Assembly: GCF_000787835.1 (NCBI RefSeq)
Contig: NZ_BBPP01000040.1
Span: 1-64,000, forward strand
Direction of reading: 5' to 3'
Source of the DNA: Streptacidiphilus melanogenes
Lineage (GTDB): Bacteria > Actinomycetota > Actinomycetes > Streptomycetales > Streptomycetaceae
Length of the DNA stretch: 64,000 bases
This document shows, piece after piece, positions 7,528 through 15,141 of this stretch (positions are counted from its first letter, which is position 1; each line of letters begins with the position of its first letter). The notes below the pieces were generated by a model. The model was not told the DNA's origin. It saw only the letters and a program-made list of their open reading frames with translations, and made no database searches. The position numbers were made by a program, and so were the translations under genes.

Positions 7528-9210
7528 CTACAGCAGTCCGCCGAGCGGCAGGACGCGCTCGGTGAGCCGGCCGGGCAGGCGGCCGTCGCGGGCAGTGGCG
7601 TCGGTGAGCCAGTCGGCGGCGACCAACACGTCGACGTGTTCGGCGATCCCGTCCTCGGGGAGGGCGCAGAACGCTGCGGCCTGGGCGAGGCCGAGTCCGC
7701 TGCCCTGGTCGCGGCCGAGGTGCCCGTCGGGGCGCGTGTGGGCGGCGGTGTACAGGGCCAGGAGCTTTGTCTGGACGCCGGCCTTCTTCTTGCGCATCTT
7801 CCGGTCGCCGACAACCTTCTGGGCCCAGCCGGAGATCTTGGAGCGGGTGGCCTTGCCAAAGCCGAGCAGCCGGGGCTGGTCGGGCAGCAGCGAGGGGACG
7901 GTGAGCGCGGCCGGGTCCTCCGGCCGGGAGGCCATCACCTCCTGCACCGTGCCGGGCAGGCGCAGCCAGTCGGTGTCGACCATCTGGTCCAGAACCTGCG
8001 CCGCGTCACCGCCGAGCCAGCCCGCCAGGTCCTGGCCATTGACGTTGCCGGCGCCGGCGCGTGCCGCGCGCAGGGCGAGCAGGAGCACCGCAAGGCGCAC
8101 CTCAGGCTGCGGGCCGGGGGCGTGGGCGGCGGCGTAGTCCAGGACGTCGCGCGCGTGGGCTGCCTGGCCTGCGGTCAGCAGGCGCTCCACCACCGGCCCG
8201 TCGACGGCCACGGCACCCGCCGCGTCTGCGGTACCTGCCAGCGCGCGGGGGCCGGCGCCCTGGCGGTGGGTCTCCTGCGCCGCCTTCTGCGCGCGCTGTG
8301 ATTCCTGGCGCAGTGCGTCATCGCCGGTGACGTCAGCCCATGAGTTGAACGCGCGCGCCCTGCGCTCGAGGAGAGTGGCAAGGACCGAGAGGTCGGGACG
8401 GCCGACCTGGTAAGCGCGGAAGGCGTCCCCGAGTTCGATCAACTCGTCCCGCAGGACCGTGGGCTGAAGGCCGGCCGGCACGGTCCACTGCCCGACCTTG
8501 CCCCACTGCCGCTGCCCGTTCCTTCGCGACACCCGTGCGGTGGCGGTGCGCGCCTGCGGGATGAGCGGCGTGGTGTCCGGGGACGGATCGCCACCCGCCG
8601 AGGCGGGATTGGCGCCGGAGAAGAGCGCCGTCACGGGCACTTCGCCTTCCGCAGGCGGCCCTGCCGGCGTATGTCCGCTGCCGACGGTGGCTGGCCGCGC
8701 CGGCGGTGGGGCGGCATCCAGGACCTGGGTGTCGGGGGTGGCAGCGGCGCAGCGTGAGCACGTCGCCGCGATCCGCCAGAACCTGCCCGCGCGGTCCGCG
8801 TACCCGATCAGCACCACCGGGCCCCCGCACTTGCCCGTCCCCGTCGATGTGGGGGCCGCTGGCCTGCCGTGGGCTCCGGCGATCGGGTCGGGGGTGTGCC
8901 ACGCACACCCGGCGGAGCGGCAGGCACACCACGCCTCGCCGTTCGGGCCGCCACCCGCGCGGATCCGGGCGAGGTGCTGCTTGACGTGGCCGACGGCTTT
9001 GCGTCCGGCGCTCGCGCCGTGAGGAATGCGCTGATCTGGGCAGGTGGGGCGGGAGCAGGTGAGCTTGACCTGCCCGGCGGACGGGCGCCCGTAGGCTCCC
9101 GGATCATCCACACCCGTCCCTTGACGCGCTGGGTCTGCCGGCTGCCCGTCTCTGCCGTCATGCGCACTTTCCCCAGTTCCTTGATCCGTCACCCATGGGC
9201 TTCCCATCAT
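7528..9210 (-). CDS. Large hypothetical protein with N-terminal Cys/His motifs
   Basis: I do not recognise the family. The N-terminal third contains paired cysteines typical of zinc ribbons: LTCSRPTCPDQR, then WCACRSAGCAWH and, further on, ATCSRCAA. The middle is Ala/Pro-rich. The C-terminal part looks like a folded helical domain (VGQWTVPAGLQPTVLRDEL, GWAQKVVGDRKMRKKKAGVQ and DGIAEHVDVLVAADWL), the last resembling a winged-helix-like segment. The start is uncertain: ATG 9210 gives 560 residues, while GTG 9111 has AAGGGACGG close by and would start just before the first cysteines. The overlapping plus-strand frames lack any such pattern. A nucleic-acid-binding role is only a guess. Confidence 0.6.
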   Translation of the reverse strand: MMGSPWVTDQGTGESAHDGRDGQPADPARQGTGVDDPGAYGRPSAGQVKLTCSRPTCPDQRIPHGASAGRKAVGHVKQHLARIRAGGGPNGEAWCACRSAGCAWHTPDPIAGAHGRPAAPTSTGTGKCGGPVVLIGYADRAGRFWRIAATCSRCAAATPDTQVLDAAPPPARPATVGSGHTPAGPPAEGEVPVTALFSGANPASAGGDPSPDTTPLIPQARTATARVSRRNGQRQWGKVGQWTVPAGLQPTVLRDELIELGDAFRAYQVGRPDLSVLATLLERRARAFNSWADVTGDDALRQESQRAQKAAQETHRQGAGPRALAGTADAAGAVAVDGPVVERLLTAGQAAHARDVLDYAAAHAPGPQPEVRLAVLLLALRAARAGAGNVNGQDLAGWLGGDAAQVLDQMVDTDWLRLPGTVQEVMASRPEDPAALTVPSLLPDQPRLLGFGKATRSKISGWAQKVVGDRKMRKKKAGVQTKLLALYTAAHTRPDGHLGRDQGSGLGLAQAAAFCALPEDGIAEHVDVLVAADWLTDATARDGRLPGRLTERVLPLGGLL

Positions 9211-9521
9211 CGGGGATCGGGTCGCGCAGTCCGGGTAGACACGATCGGCTTTGCACTGACGGACCTGGACGACAGCCGCGCCGTCAACGCCATGACCACC
9301 TGGCTGGACTGAGCCACCCGGACCGCGAAGCCTGGCCGGGTAGGTGACAGCGGGGTCTCGGCTTGTCGGCGCTGTTGTCTGCCAGAACCGACGCGTCGGG
9401 TTCGAGGACCGACCGGGGGCGTCTGTCTCCGGCGTCGCGGGTGGGCGCTTGGGGGCGGGGTAGCCGCGAGGCAGTTCCGGGACCGCGATGGCCCCGAGCC
9501 TTTCCTCAGGAGGAGGCGCTG

Positions 9522-9890
9522 ATGTCTCTCCGGCACCCTGCCGAGCGTGCGGACGGAGGTCACGGTGCTTTCGAGCGCACCGCTGAGGCGGCCTCGAACT
9601 TCACCAGCTCGCCCGTCTTTCTGCTCGTGTGTCTGCTTCTGGTGGCGGCCTTCGTCGCGGTCCACGCCGCTGGGCTCTCGCTCGGCTGGCAATTGCTCGC
9701 CGGAGACCTGATGACCGCCGTCACCCTCCTGCTGCTCGCCCTGCTCAAGAACACGGAGCGCCGCGCCGAACACGCCATCCAGCGCAAACTCGACGCGATC
9801 GCAGCCGCGCTCCTGGAGCGGGGCAGTGGACACACCGACAAGTCCGTCGAGTCTTTGGAGGAGGCGATTCGCATGGAGGAGGACTCGTGA
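9522..9890 (+). CDS. Low-affinity iron permease family membrane protein
   Basis: The 122-residue protein has two predicted membrane segments (SSPVFLLVCLLLVAAFVAVH and LLAGDLMTAVTLLLLALL) followed by KNTERRAEHAIQRKLDAIAA, which is the hallmark of the Fet4-like low-affinity iron permease family (PF04120). In bacteria these are small inner-membrane proteins whose transport role has mostly not been tested. ATG 9522 is preceded by an excellent AGGAGGAGG site. An in-frame upstream extension to 9363 was rejected because it is unconserved and precedes that site. Confidence 0.85.
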   Translation: MSLRHPAERADGGHGAFERTAEAASNFTSSPVFLLVCLLLVAAFVAVHAAGLSLGWQLLAGDLMTAVTLLLLALLKNTERRAEHAIQRKLDAIAAALLERGSGHTDKSVESLEEAIRMEEDS

Positions 9891-9978
9891 ACCGCCCCCG
9901 GGAACCACTGGGGCAGGGAGACGTGCTCAGGTGCCAGTGTTCTCGCCAGTAACTATCCGGCCGGCGGTGCCGCTTGGC

Positions 9979-10209
9979 TCATACCCACACCTGGGGTCCG
10001 CCACCGATCCACTTCACCATGTCGTCGGCCTCCAGGTCCAACTCGTCCAGACCCGCGCGGCGGCACAAATCTGCGACGTCCGCCAGCTCGTACGCCTTGC
10101 CGACCTCCTCACCGAGGATGTCGACGCGCCGGTACGGGCCCGCCATGGGCTCGGTCTCCACACCGTGCACGACCACGTGTGCGTGATGACCTGGGTTTGA
10201 CTCACTCAT
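9979..10209 (-). CDS. Conserved hypothetical protein, 76 aa
   Basis: The short acidic protein reads MSESNPGHHAHVVVHGVETE at its start and ends WIGGGPQVWV. It has no membrane segment or cysteine. Its composition and the well-formed strand/helix pattern (VDILGEEVGKAYELADVADL, then DDMVKW) argue for a real gene. ATG 10209 gives the best start; the upstream in-frame codons are Arg/Gly-rich. Function is unknown. Confidence 0.6.
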   Translation of the reverse strand: MSESNPGHHAHVVVHGVETEPMAGPYRRVDILGEEVGKAYELADVADLCRRAGLDELDLEADDMVKWIGGGPQVWV

Positions 10210-10309
10210 GTCCCAGGTTCGTTCCCGCCCGCGCCCAGCGCATCCCCACCCGACCAGGCCGCAGCCCTGCACGGTGCCTTTCGCCTCCGCCAGCGGATGA
10301 GAAGGCCCG

Positions 10310-10640
10310 CTTCGTGAGGGTGGTGAACGCCGCCAGGAGGGTGACGCCGGTGGCGAGCCAGGCGGCGTTGTCGCCCAGTCGCCCTGAGTGCGGGCGGCGC
10401 AACGGCACGATCAGGCGTCGTGTGCCGGCTGCGGCGAGGTCGCGCGGGCGGTGAACGGGGATACCGGGCAGGGCCAGGTCCCCGGAGTGCGATCGCGGCG
10501 AGGGCCACCGCGAAGAGCGTGGACAGCACTCCAAGCGCGGTGCCTTCGCCGGTCCACCTGGCCGCCGTGGCGGGTGCGGGCGGGTCGGCGGGCCCGGCTG
10601 CCGCCAGGTAGTCGGCTGGGTCGGTGAACAGCTCGCCCGC
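10310..10640 (-). pseudogene. Remnant of an MrpD-like antiporter subunit, C-terminus
   Basis: Read on the minus strand from about 10640, the DNA gives LFTDPADYLAAAGPADPP and LGVLSTLFAVALAAIALRGP. After a frame change near 10400-10450 it gives LRRPHSGRLGDNAAWLATGV. These match, in order, the C-terminus of the MrpD-like protein encoded at 43301-45118 ([32 protein letters not shown] and [20 protein letters not shown]). Only about the last 100 residues remain, with no start and a frameshift. It is a decayed, partial copy about 33 kb from the intact gene. Confidence 0.75.
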
Positions 10641-10719
10641 GCGGGTGAGGGGCGGACCAACGCCTGGCCGCGGAGCTTGGGGATCTTCGGGTGCCCCTCG
10701 CCGTTCCTGCCCAGCAAGA

Positions 10720-11196
10720 TCACATAGCCGCCCGGTCGCACCTCGCCTGCAAAGAGCCGGCAGGGAGCTCCGCCCAGACAGCTTTGCCGGAGCGGCAGGG
10801 CACCCAGCCCCAGGCGGTCGACAGACGGTCGATGATGTAAAGGCCGTGACCGCTCGTGCGTTCCGGCAGGTGCGGCCGCACCTGCCGCGGCGGCAGGGGA
10901 CTGACGTCGGTGACGGTCAGGCACAGCGCGCCGCTTCGCGGTTCGATGTCGATCGCGGTCGCGCCGCCGCCATGACGCTCGGCGTTGCTGAGCAGTTCGG
11001 CGGCGACGAGGAGCACGTCGACTGCCTGCTCCTCATCACCCCCCAGCGCCTCTGTTCCTACCTGCCACTCGGACACGGCCCGGCGCACGAAGTCGATCCC
11101 TTCGGCGACACGCTCGTGGCCCTCATGCCATTCGATGTCCGAGAAGGCGAGGTGGCGATGCCCCGGTGAGGGCGCGGTCGCCCGCGCGCGGCTCAT
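10720..11196 (-). CDS. HATPase-domain anti-sigma factor (RsbW/SpoIIAB-like serine kinase)
   Basis: This 158-residue protein contains a Bergerat-type ATPase core. The N-box region reads LVAAELLSNAERHGGG, the ATP lid carries ERTSGHGLYIIDRLS and the end reads WGWVPCRSGKAVWAEL. This matches the streptomycete ATP-binding family related to RsbW/SpoIIAB, which binds a sigma factor or phosphorylates an anti-anti-sigma STAS partner. ATG 11196 overlaps the stop of the upstream STAS gene by four bases (ATGA), so the two form a coupled partner-switch pair. Its sigma partner is unknown; the two SigB-type genes in this window are candidates. Confidence 0.85.
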   Translation of the reverse strand: MSRARATAPSPGHRHLAFSDIEWHEGHERVAEGIDFVRRAVSEWQVGTEALGGDEEQAVDVLLVAAELLSNAERHGGGATAIDIEPRSGALCLTVTDVSPLPPRQVRPHLPERTSGHGLYIIDRLSTAWGWVPCRSGKAVWAELPAGSLQARCDRAAM

Positions 11197-11636
11197 GGCG
11201 CTCTCCCTGTGCGTCCGTGCTCCAGGCCGCGAGGCTTCAGATCCAATGACGCAGTGCCGGCGCTCGCGGCCTGCCAGTCGGGGTAGACCGGGAACAGCGA
11301 GGCGGCGTCGGTGAGTTCGAGCAGTCTCCTGACGCGTGCGCTGGGCGCCACGAGCGCGAGCGTTCCTCCACGGCTGTGGCATTGTGCGCGCAGTGACAGG
11401 AGCAGCGCGAGACCGGCTGAGTCGCAGAAGTGGACACCCGCCATGTCGATGCAGAGCACGGGCGGAGGCCTCGTGAGGGCGTCGTTGACCGCGGTTTGGA
11501 CGATTGATCGCGTATGCAGATCAAGGTCGCCGTTCAGCAGGCACAGGACGGTGCCGGCGGTTTCGTGGACGTCGGCCTTCAGCCGAGGTCCCGCGTGCAA
11601 TCCGGCAAGAGAGGTGGGAAATTCGACGTCACGCAC
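11193..11636 (-). CDS. STAS-domain anti-anti-sigma factor
   Basis: The 147-residue protein has the SpoIIAA/RsbV-type STAS fold: GTVLCLLNGDLDLHTRSIVQ, then VLCIDMAGVHFCDSAGLALL, with the conserved Asp-Ser of the phosphorylation loop (DSAG), and LLELTDAASLFPVYPDW at the end. In partner switching the unphosphorylated form captures the HATPase anti-sigma factor. GTG 11636 is chosen because GGGGAGG lies just before it; upstream in-frame sequence is Arg/Pro-rich. Its stop overlaps the HATPase gene. Confidence 0.88.
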   Translation of the reverse strand: MRDVEFPTSLAGLHAGPRLKADVHETAGTVLCLLNGDLDLHTRSIVQTAVNDALTRPPPVLCIDMAGVHFCDSAGLALLLSLRAQCHSRGGTLALVAPSARVRRLLELTDAASLFPVYPDWQAASAGTASLDLKPRGLEHGRTGRAP

Positions 11637-12006
11637 GGAAAACCTCCCCTGCGGTCTGTTCGTCGTCCGGGCCCGGGGTCGCAGGTGAGCGCCTCCTGGG
11701 CCGTCCGGTGGCCTTGTCCATGCCAGCCGCCTCCGATCGTCGATGTCTTGGGGCGGATACCCCGACGCCCGACCTGAAACGGTCCCGTGCGAAGTCGTCT
11801 CGAGGTGCGGCTGGGGGACAGCGGGCCGAAGGGCCAGCAGCAACGCCGATGACAGCATCGATCGAGGAGATGTCTGCCAGCGGGAGTGGTCGGCGGGAGC
11901 GCCGAGGACGTCGCGCCGTGCGTGTCCCCGGCTGACCACCGCCCTGGTCTTAGCTGCGTGTCAGAGGACCCGCGCGTGACGCGGCTGAGTCGCTCTCAGG
12001 GGCGGC
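11637..12006. other. Intergenic region upstream of the STAS gene
   Basis: About 370 bases with no supported gene. It lies between the stop of the 57-residue hydrophobic protein gene and the STAS start, both on the minus strand, and should contain the STAS promoter. No consensus element stands out. Confidence 0.4.
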
Positions 12007-12180
12007 TCACCACCGGTACCAGCGTCGGCGTCCGCCTCCCACTCCTTCTCCCGCTCGGAAGAGGAAGCCGAGGAGCCACAGGGCGAGGACTGCTAGTGCG
12101 ACCCACCACAGCACATGTACGGCAAACCCGGCGCCACCCAGGATCAGGGCCAGCAACAGAACAAGAATCACGACAACCAT
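12007..12180 (-). CDS. 57-residue hydrophobic membrane protein
   Basis: A short gene read from ATG 12180 gives MVVVILVLLLALILGGAGFA, then HVLWWVALAVLALWLLGFLF and a basic, Gly/Arg/Trp-rich end (GGGRRRWYRW). It has two closely spaced membrane helices with a short turn and a positively charged C-terminus. GGAGG lies ten bases before the start. Very similar tiny hydrophobic proteins are common in streptomycetes, often beside stress genes. No biochemical role is established. Confidence 0.8.
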   Translation of the reverse strand: MVVVILVLLLALILGGAGFAVHVLWWVALAVLALWLLGFLFRAGEGVGGGRRRWYRW

Positions 12181-12789
12181 GAGATATCAACCTCCTAGGC
12201 GCGCGTCTGCCCCTCGTCGACGCGTCCATGCACGCGACCCGCGCGCCGGCGTCGTCACCGTCCGCGCCGAAACCAGAGGGAATGGACCGAGCTGGATCCG
12301 GCGCGCACGCCGTGACGCGCTCCGCCACGGGCCGTGCTCTGGCTATCGGCGCCCAGTCCGTCCTCCGAGGATGGCTTTCGGCCCTCGAAGACCCGTCACC
12401 TCACTGCGCAACCATCCGCTGCGACCGGTCCTGGTTCAAGGAAGAGGCGGTCGCTTCAAGTTGTCCCGGCGATCTGAAAAACGTATGCGATGGAGCACAT
12501 ATGACGGTCAGTGCGGTATGCGAAGAACGGTTCGCCGGAGGCTACTTAGTGGCGATGAGGCCGGAAGCTGGTGGGCAAGCCGACGGCGTGGCCGGTGTAG
12601 CCGAATTCACGCGGCAGCCGGGCCTGGACCCGCCCTGGTCCAACCCGAAGGGTCGCGGTGAGCGACCGTACGGTGTCCAAGGCCCGGCCGGACCGCTCCT
12701 GGGGCCGCGGCATCGGTGGTGAGGGTAGAACGCCGACCACGGGGCAGACGCTCACGGATGAACCCGATCCTGGGAGGAGAGGAGAATCC
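12181..12789. other. Intergenic region between divergent small genes
   Basis: About 600 bases separate the hydrophobic protein gene (minus) from the CsbD gene (plus). Open frames are short and Arg-rich and I support none of them. The region must hold two outward promoters. A GGGTAG at 12723-12728 lies 62 bases before the CsbD start, but I found no matching upstream box at the SigB spacing. Confidence 0.4.
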
Positions 12790-12963
12790 ATGAGCGCGGG
12801 AAAGAAGATCAAGCACACGGCAACGACGGCGAAGGGCAAGGCCAAGGAGGCGGCAGGCAAGGCCGTCGGCAACGAGCGGCTGGTCGCCAAGGGAAAGGGC
12901 GAGCAGATCAAGGGGGACGTCGCGCAGGCCGGCCAGAAGGCCAAGGACGCCTTCGAGCACTGA
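12790..12963 (+). CDS. CsbD family stress protein
   Basis: The 57-residue, Lys/Ala/Gly-rich protein starts MSAGKKIKHTATTAKGKAKE and contains GKAVGNERLVAKGKGEQIKG. This is the CsbD signature, in which the GxxxGNxxLxxxGKxxQ unit forms two helices. CsbD proteins are abundant general-stress proteins under SigB control in Bacillus; their molecular function is unknown. ATG 12790 is preceded by GGAGGAGAGGAG. A 12-bp hairpin follows the stop, consistent with a single-gene transcript. Confidence 0.9.
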   Translation: MSAGKKIKHTATTAKGKAKEAAGKAVGNERLVAKGKGEQIKGDVAQAGQKAKDAFEH

Positions 12964-12974
12964 GGCCCCACCGG

Positions 12975-13014
12975 GTCGGCACCGCCATCTCCACGCGGGG
13001 AAGGCGGTGCCGAC
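12975..13014 (+). terminator. Terminator after the csbD-like gene
   Basis: GTCGGCACCGCC at 12975-12986 is perfectly complementary to GGCGGTGCCGAC at 13003-13014. This gives a 12-bp stem with a 16-base loop, starting 11 bases after the CsbD stop codon. Confidence 0.7.
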
Positions 13015-13319
13015 GCGCGCAACTACCCGGCAAGCGGTCACGCACAGTCATTCGCGTGCGGCGCCTTCGGGACCGAGCCCGAACGTCCCGCCAGCAGGAC
13101 GGATCCAGAGCAACGTGACCTGGCCGCAGTCGTCGGCGCCGGCTACGTTCCGACCAGTCCGGCCGCGGGGAGGTGGATGAGCGTGCGCCCGGGACTGCTG
13201 GGGCAGCTGATGCAGGCCGCCGGGCGGCCGCCGCCCGCGTGGATGCCAGGGCACCGGGCCAGGCCTCCACCCTCCACCCCGCCGATAGCGGTCTCTAGCC
13301 TGCGCGTTTCATCTGGGGT
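13015..13319. other. Intergenic region before the IS remnant
   Basis: About 300 bases with no supported gene, between the CsbD terminator and the broken IS1380-type end that starts near 13320. Confidence 0.4.
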
Positions 13320-13495
13320 CGCGTCCGGATCGTGATCGGAAAAGCGAAAGCGCCTTCTGAGCTGCAACGATGAGGCTTATCTAAGGTCCCAGTCGTTCGA
13401 GCGGAAAGGCACTTTCTGCGTGCAGACCACCCTGTCGCGCCCCAGCTCGTCGTCGGCGCCGACAGGCATGGGGTGGTCAGCCACGCCGGCTCACG
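13320..13495 (+). mobile_element. Broken left end of an IS1380-type element
   Basis: From 13320 the DNA runs parallel to the left end of the IS1380 element that starts at 15042. Both share the CGCGTCCGGATC start, GATCGGAAAAGCGAAAG, CTTCTGAGCTGC, GGCACTTTCTGCGTG and GTGGTCAGCCACGCCGG. The similarity ends near 13495, about 25 codons into the transposase. Small indels put the remnant transposase start out of frame. The arms of the hairpin before the transposase are partly preserved. Confidence 0.8.
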
Positions 13496-13523
13496 TCACT
13501 TGGCGGGGTGTCATACTGCGCGC

Positions 13524-15041
13524 GTGGCGGAGAACGTGAACACAGATGAGATCGCCGGCGCGCGAGTTTTGGAGTCCCTCCTGGAGGCTCTTGTCGCGTG
13601 GCCGGACCTCGGAATCAGGGCGCGCCTCAGCGTCGAGCAGTGGAGCAGCCTCACTGCGGACGAAGCGAAGGCCTACCAGGATGTCAGCATCTCCGCCGTC
13701 CGCAGCGTTGCCGGTGGACGGGCGGTTTCTGACCAGATCCGGGCACTCGGGCGGTTGCACTACGAGCCGTCCGTCTCGACATTGATCGGGCTGTGGGAGC
13801 AGTGCCCGGTCCAACCGGTCGCGGTGGCTGCCGCCCATGCACTGTTCGAGATCGGGACCGCCGAGGCCCGCGACACGCTGCGGAAGGGGATCCACGATCA
13901 CGATCACCTCGGCCGGTTCATGGCCCTGAAGGTCATGTTCACCGACGAGGGGGCGGCCTGGGACAACGTCAGCCACCTGTTCGCCGACGAGTGTCTGACT
14001 GGTGCGCCCGGTCAGATCGCTGCCGTCGAGGCTCTCGGGCTCCTGTCACCATGGAGCTTCTCCCAGTCCGGTCCCGAATGGCACTCCGAGGATCTCCGCA
14101 ACCTGGTGTCCCGGGATCGCCGCTGGCTTGACCTCTGCGTGGGCCTCCGCGACCACGAGGTCCTGGGCGGGCAGGCCCGCGAGGTGCTCAAGTATGCCGA
14201 TCCTGCTGTCACCGGCCCAGCGCTGGACGCAGCCAGAGCGGCGCGCGCGACGCAGCCTCGGTCTGCCCGCCCGCAGTGGCGGGCGGGGGATCTCGTTGCG
14301 CGCTATGCGAACGGGGACCACCAGGGCGTTTGGCGCGAGCTCGGCACCCTCGATCACCTGGACGGCTCGCAGCGCGCCGAGGCCGAGCAGGTGGCCGCCA
14401 TGACCATGGAGCGTGTTCGACGAAACGCTCACAGCCTCGCCGGCGCTCTCATAGCCCGCGGCTGGCCGGTCACCCTGGACCAGGCGCTGCCGGGACCCGC
14501 TCCGGACGTCGAGGACCACCTGAGGCACCTGGAACAGATCACAGGCTCGCCGGCGCCACTGGCCCTGGCCGCCTACTGGCGCATCGTCGGAACAATCGAC
14601 CTCGTTCCGCGAGAGACGTGGAACGCCCCCTTTCCGCCCGGCGTGCCAGAACAGCTTGCCGTCGCCGACCCGTTGGAAATCCTCGACCTCACCACCGCGT
14701 GGTTCTCGGTCGACGAGTGGCAGGACGAGTCTGCAGACGTGCACCCCGAAATCGCCGGCCCGCTGGAACTGACCATTGCCGCCGACTACCTCCACAAGGC
14801 GAACATCAGCGGCGGGGCCCCATACTCCGTCTGGCTTCCGCACACAGGCGCCGATCCGCTCGTCCGTGAAGAAGAACATTTCCTGAGCTTCACTGACTAC
14901 TTGCGGAGGGCGTTCGCGGGTAAGGGCTTCCTCCGGCTCGACCGGCAGGACGAATGGGTAGCCCACGGTCTCACCCGCGACCACCTGGCCGAGCTGACCG
15001 GCTGGCTGGAGAGCGTCGAATACGAGCACACGGGCTTCTGA
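13524..15041 (+). CDS. HEAT-repeat-like hypothetical protein
   Basis: The 505-residue product is largely helical with recurring HEAT-like pairs, for example SAVRSVAGGRAVSDQIRALG, then PVAVAAAHALFEIGTAEARD and GRFMALKVMFTDEGAAWDNV. The C-terminal part is less repetitive and ends WLESVEYEHTGF. No catalytic motif, signal peptide or membrane helix is seen, and HEAT-type scaffolds usually mediate protein contacts. GTG 13524 is chosen because the in-frame codons upstream come from the IS remnant (VSHAGSR is transposase-derived). TCATACT at 13511-13517 looks like a -10 box, so the mRNA may be almost leaderless. The stop at 15039-15041 directly abuts the next IS end, which suggests it travelled between two IS copies. 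Confidence 0.7.
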   Translation: MAENVNTDEIAGARVLESLLEALVAWPDLGIRARLSVEQWSSLTADEAKAYQDVSISAVRSVAGGRAVSDQIRALGRLHYEPSVSTLIGLWEQCPVQPVAVAAAHALFEIGTAEARDTLRKGIHDHDHLGRFMALKVMFTDEGAAWDNVSHLFADECLTGAPGQIAAVEALGLLSPWSFSQSGPEWHSEDLRNLVSRDRRWLDLCVGLRDHEVLGGQAREVLKYADPAVTGPALDAARAARATQPRSARPQWRAGDLVARYANGDHQGVWRELGTLDHLDGSQRAEAEQVAAMTMERVRRNAHSLAGALIARGWPVTLDQALPGPAPDVEDHLRHLEQITGSPAPLALAAYWRIVGTIDLVPRETWNAPFPPGVPEQLAVADPLEILDLTTAWFSVDEWQDESADVHPEIAGPLELTIAADYLHKANISGGAPYSVWLPHTGADPLVREEEHFLSFTDYLRRAFAGKGFLRLDRQDEWVAHGLTRDHLAELTGWLESVEYEHTGF

Positions 15042-15068
15042 CGCGTCCGGATCATGATCGGAAAAGCG

Positions 15069-15137
15069 AAAGTGCCTTCTGAGCTGCGACGATGAGGCTT
15101 GTCTAGGGTCTCGATCGTTCCAGAGGGAAGGCACTTT
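15069..15137 (+). promoter_or_regulatory. Inverted repeat in the transposase leader
   Basis: AAAGTGCCTTC at 15069-15079 is perfectly complementary to GAAGGCACTTT at 15127-15137, just four bases before the transposase GTG at 15142. Folding in mRNA would hide the start region, a common way for IS elements to limit transposase made from outside promoters. The broken copy keeps a mutated form of the same arms. Confidence 0.5.
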
Positions 15138-15141
15138 CTGC

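Noticed and set aside
7480-8301. Plus-strand frames opposite the large Cys-motif gene
   Set aside because: They are Gly/Ala/Arg-rich, have no site or motif, and conflict with the longer minus-strand protein with clustered cysteines.
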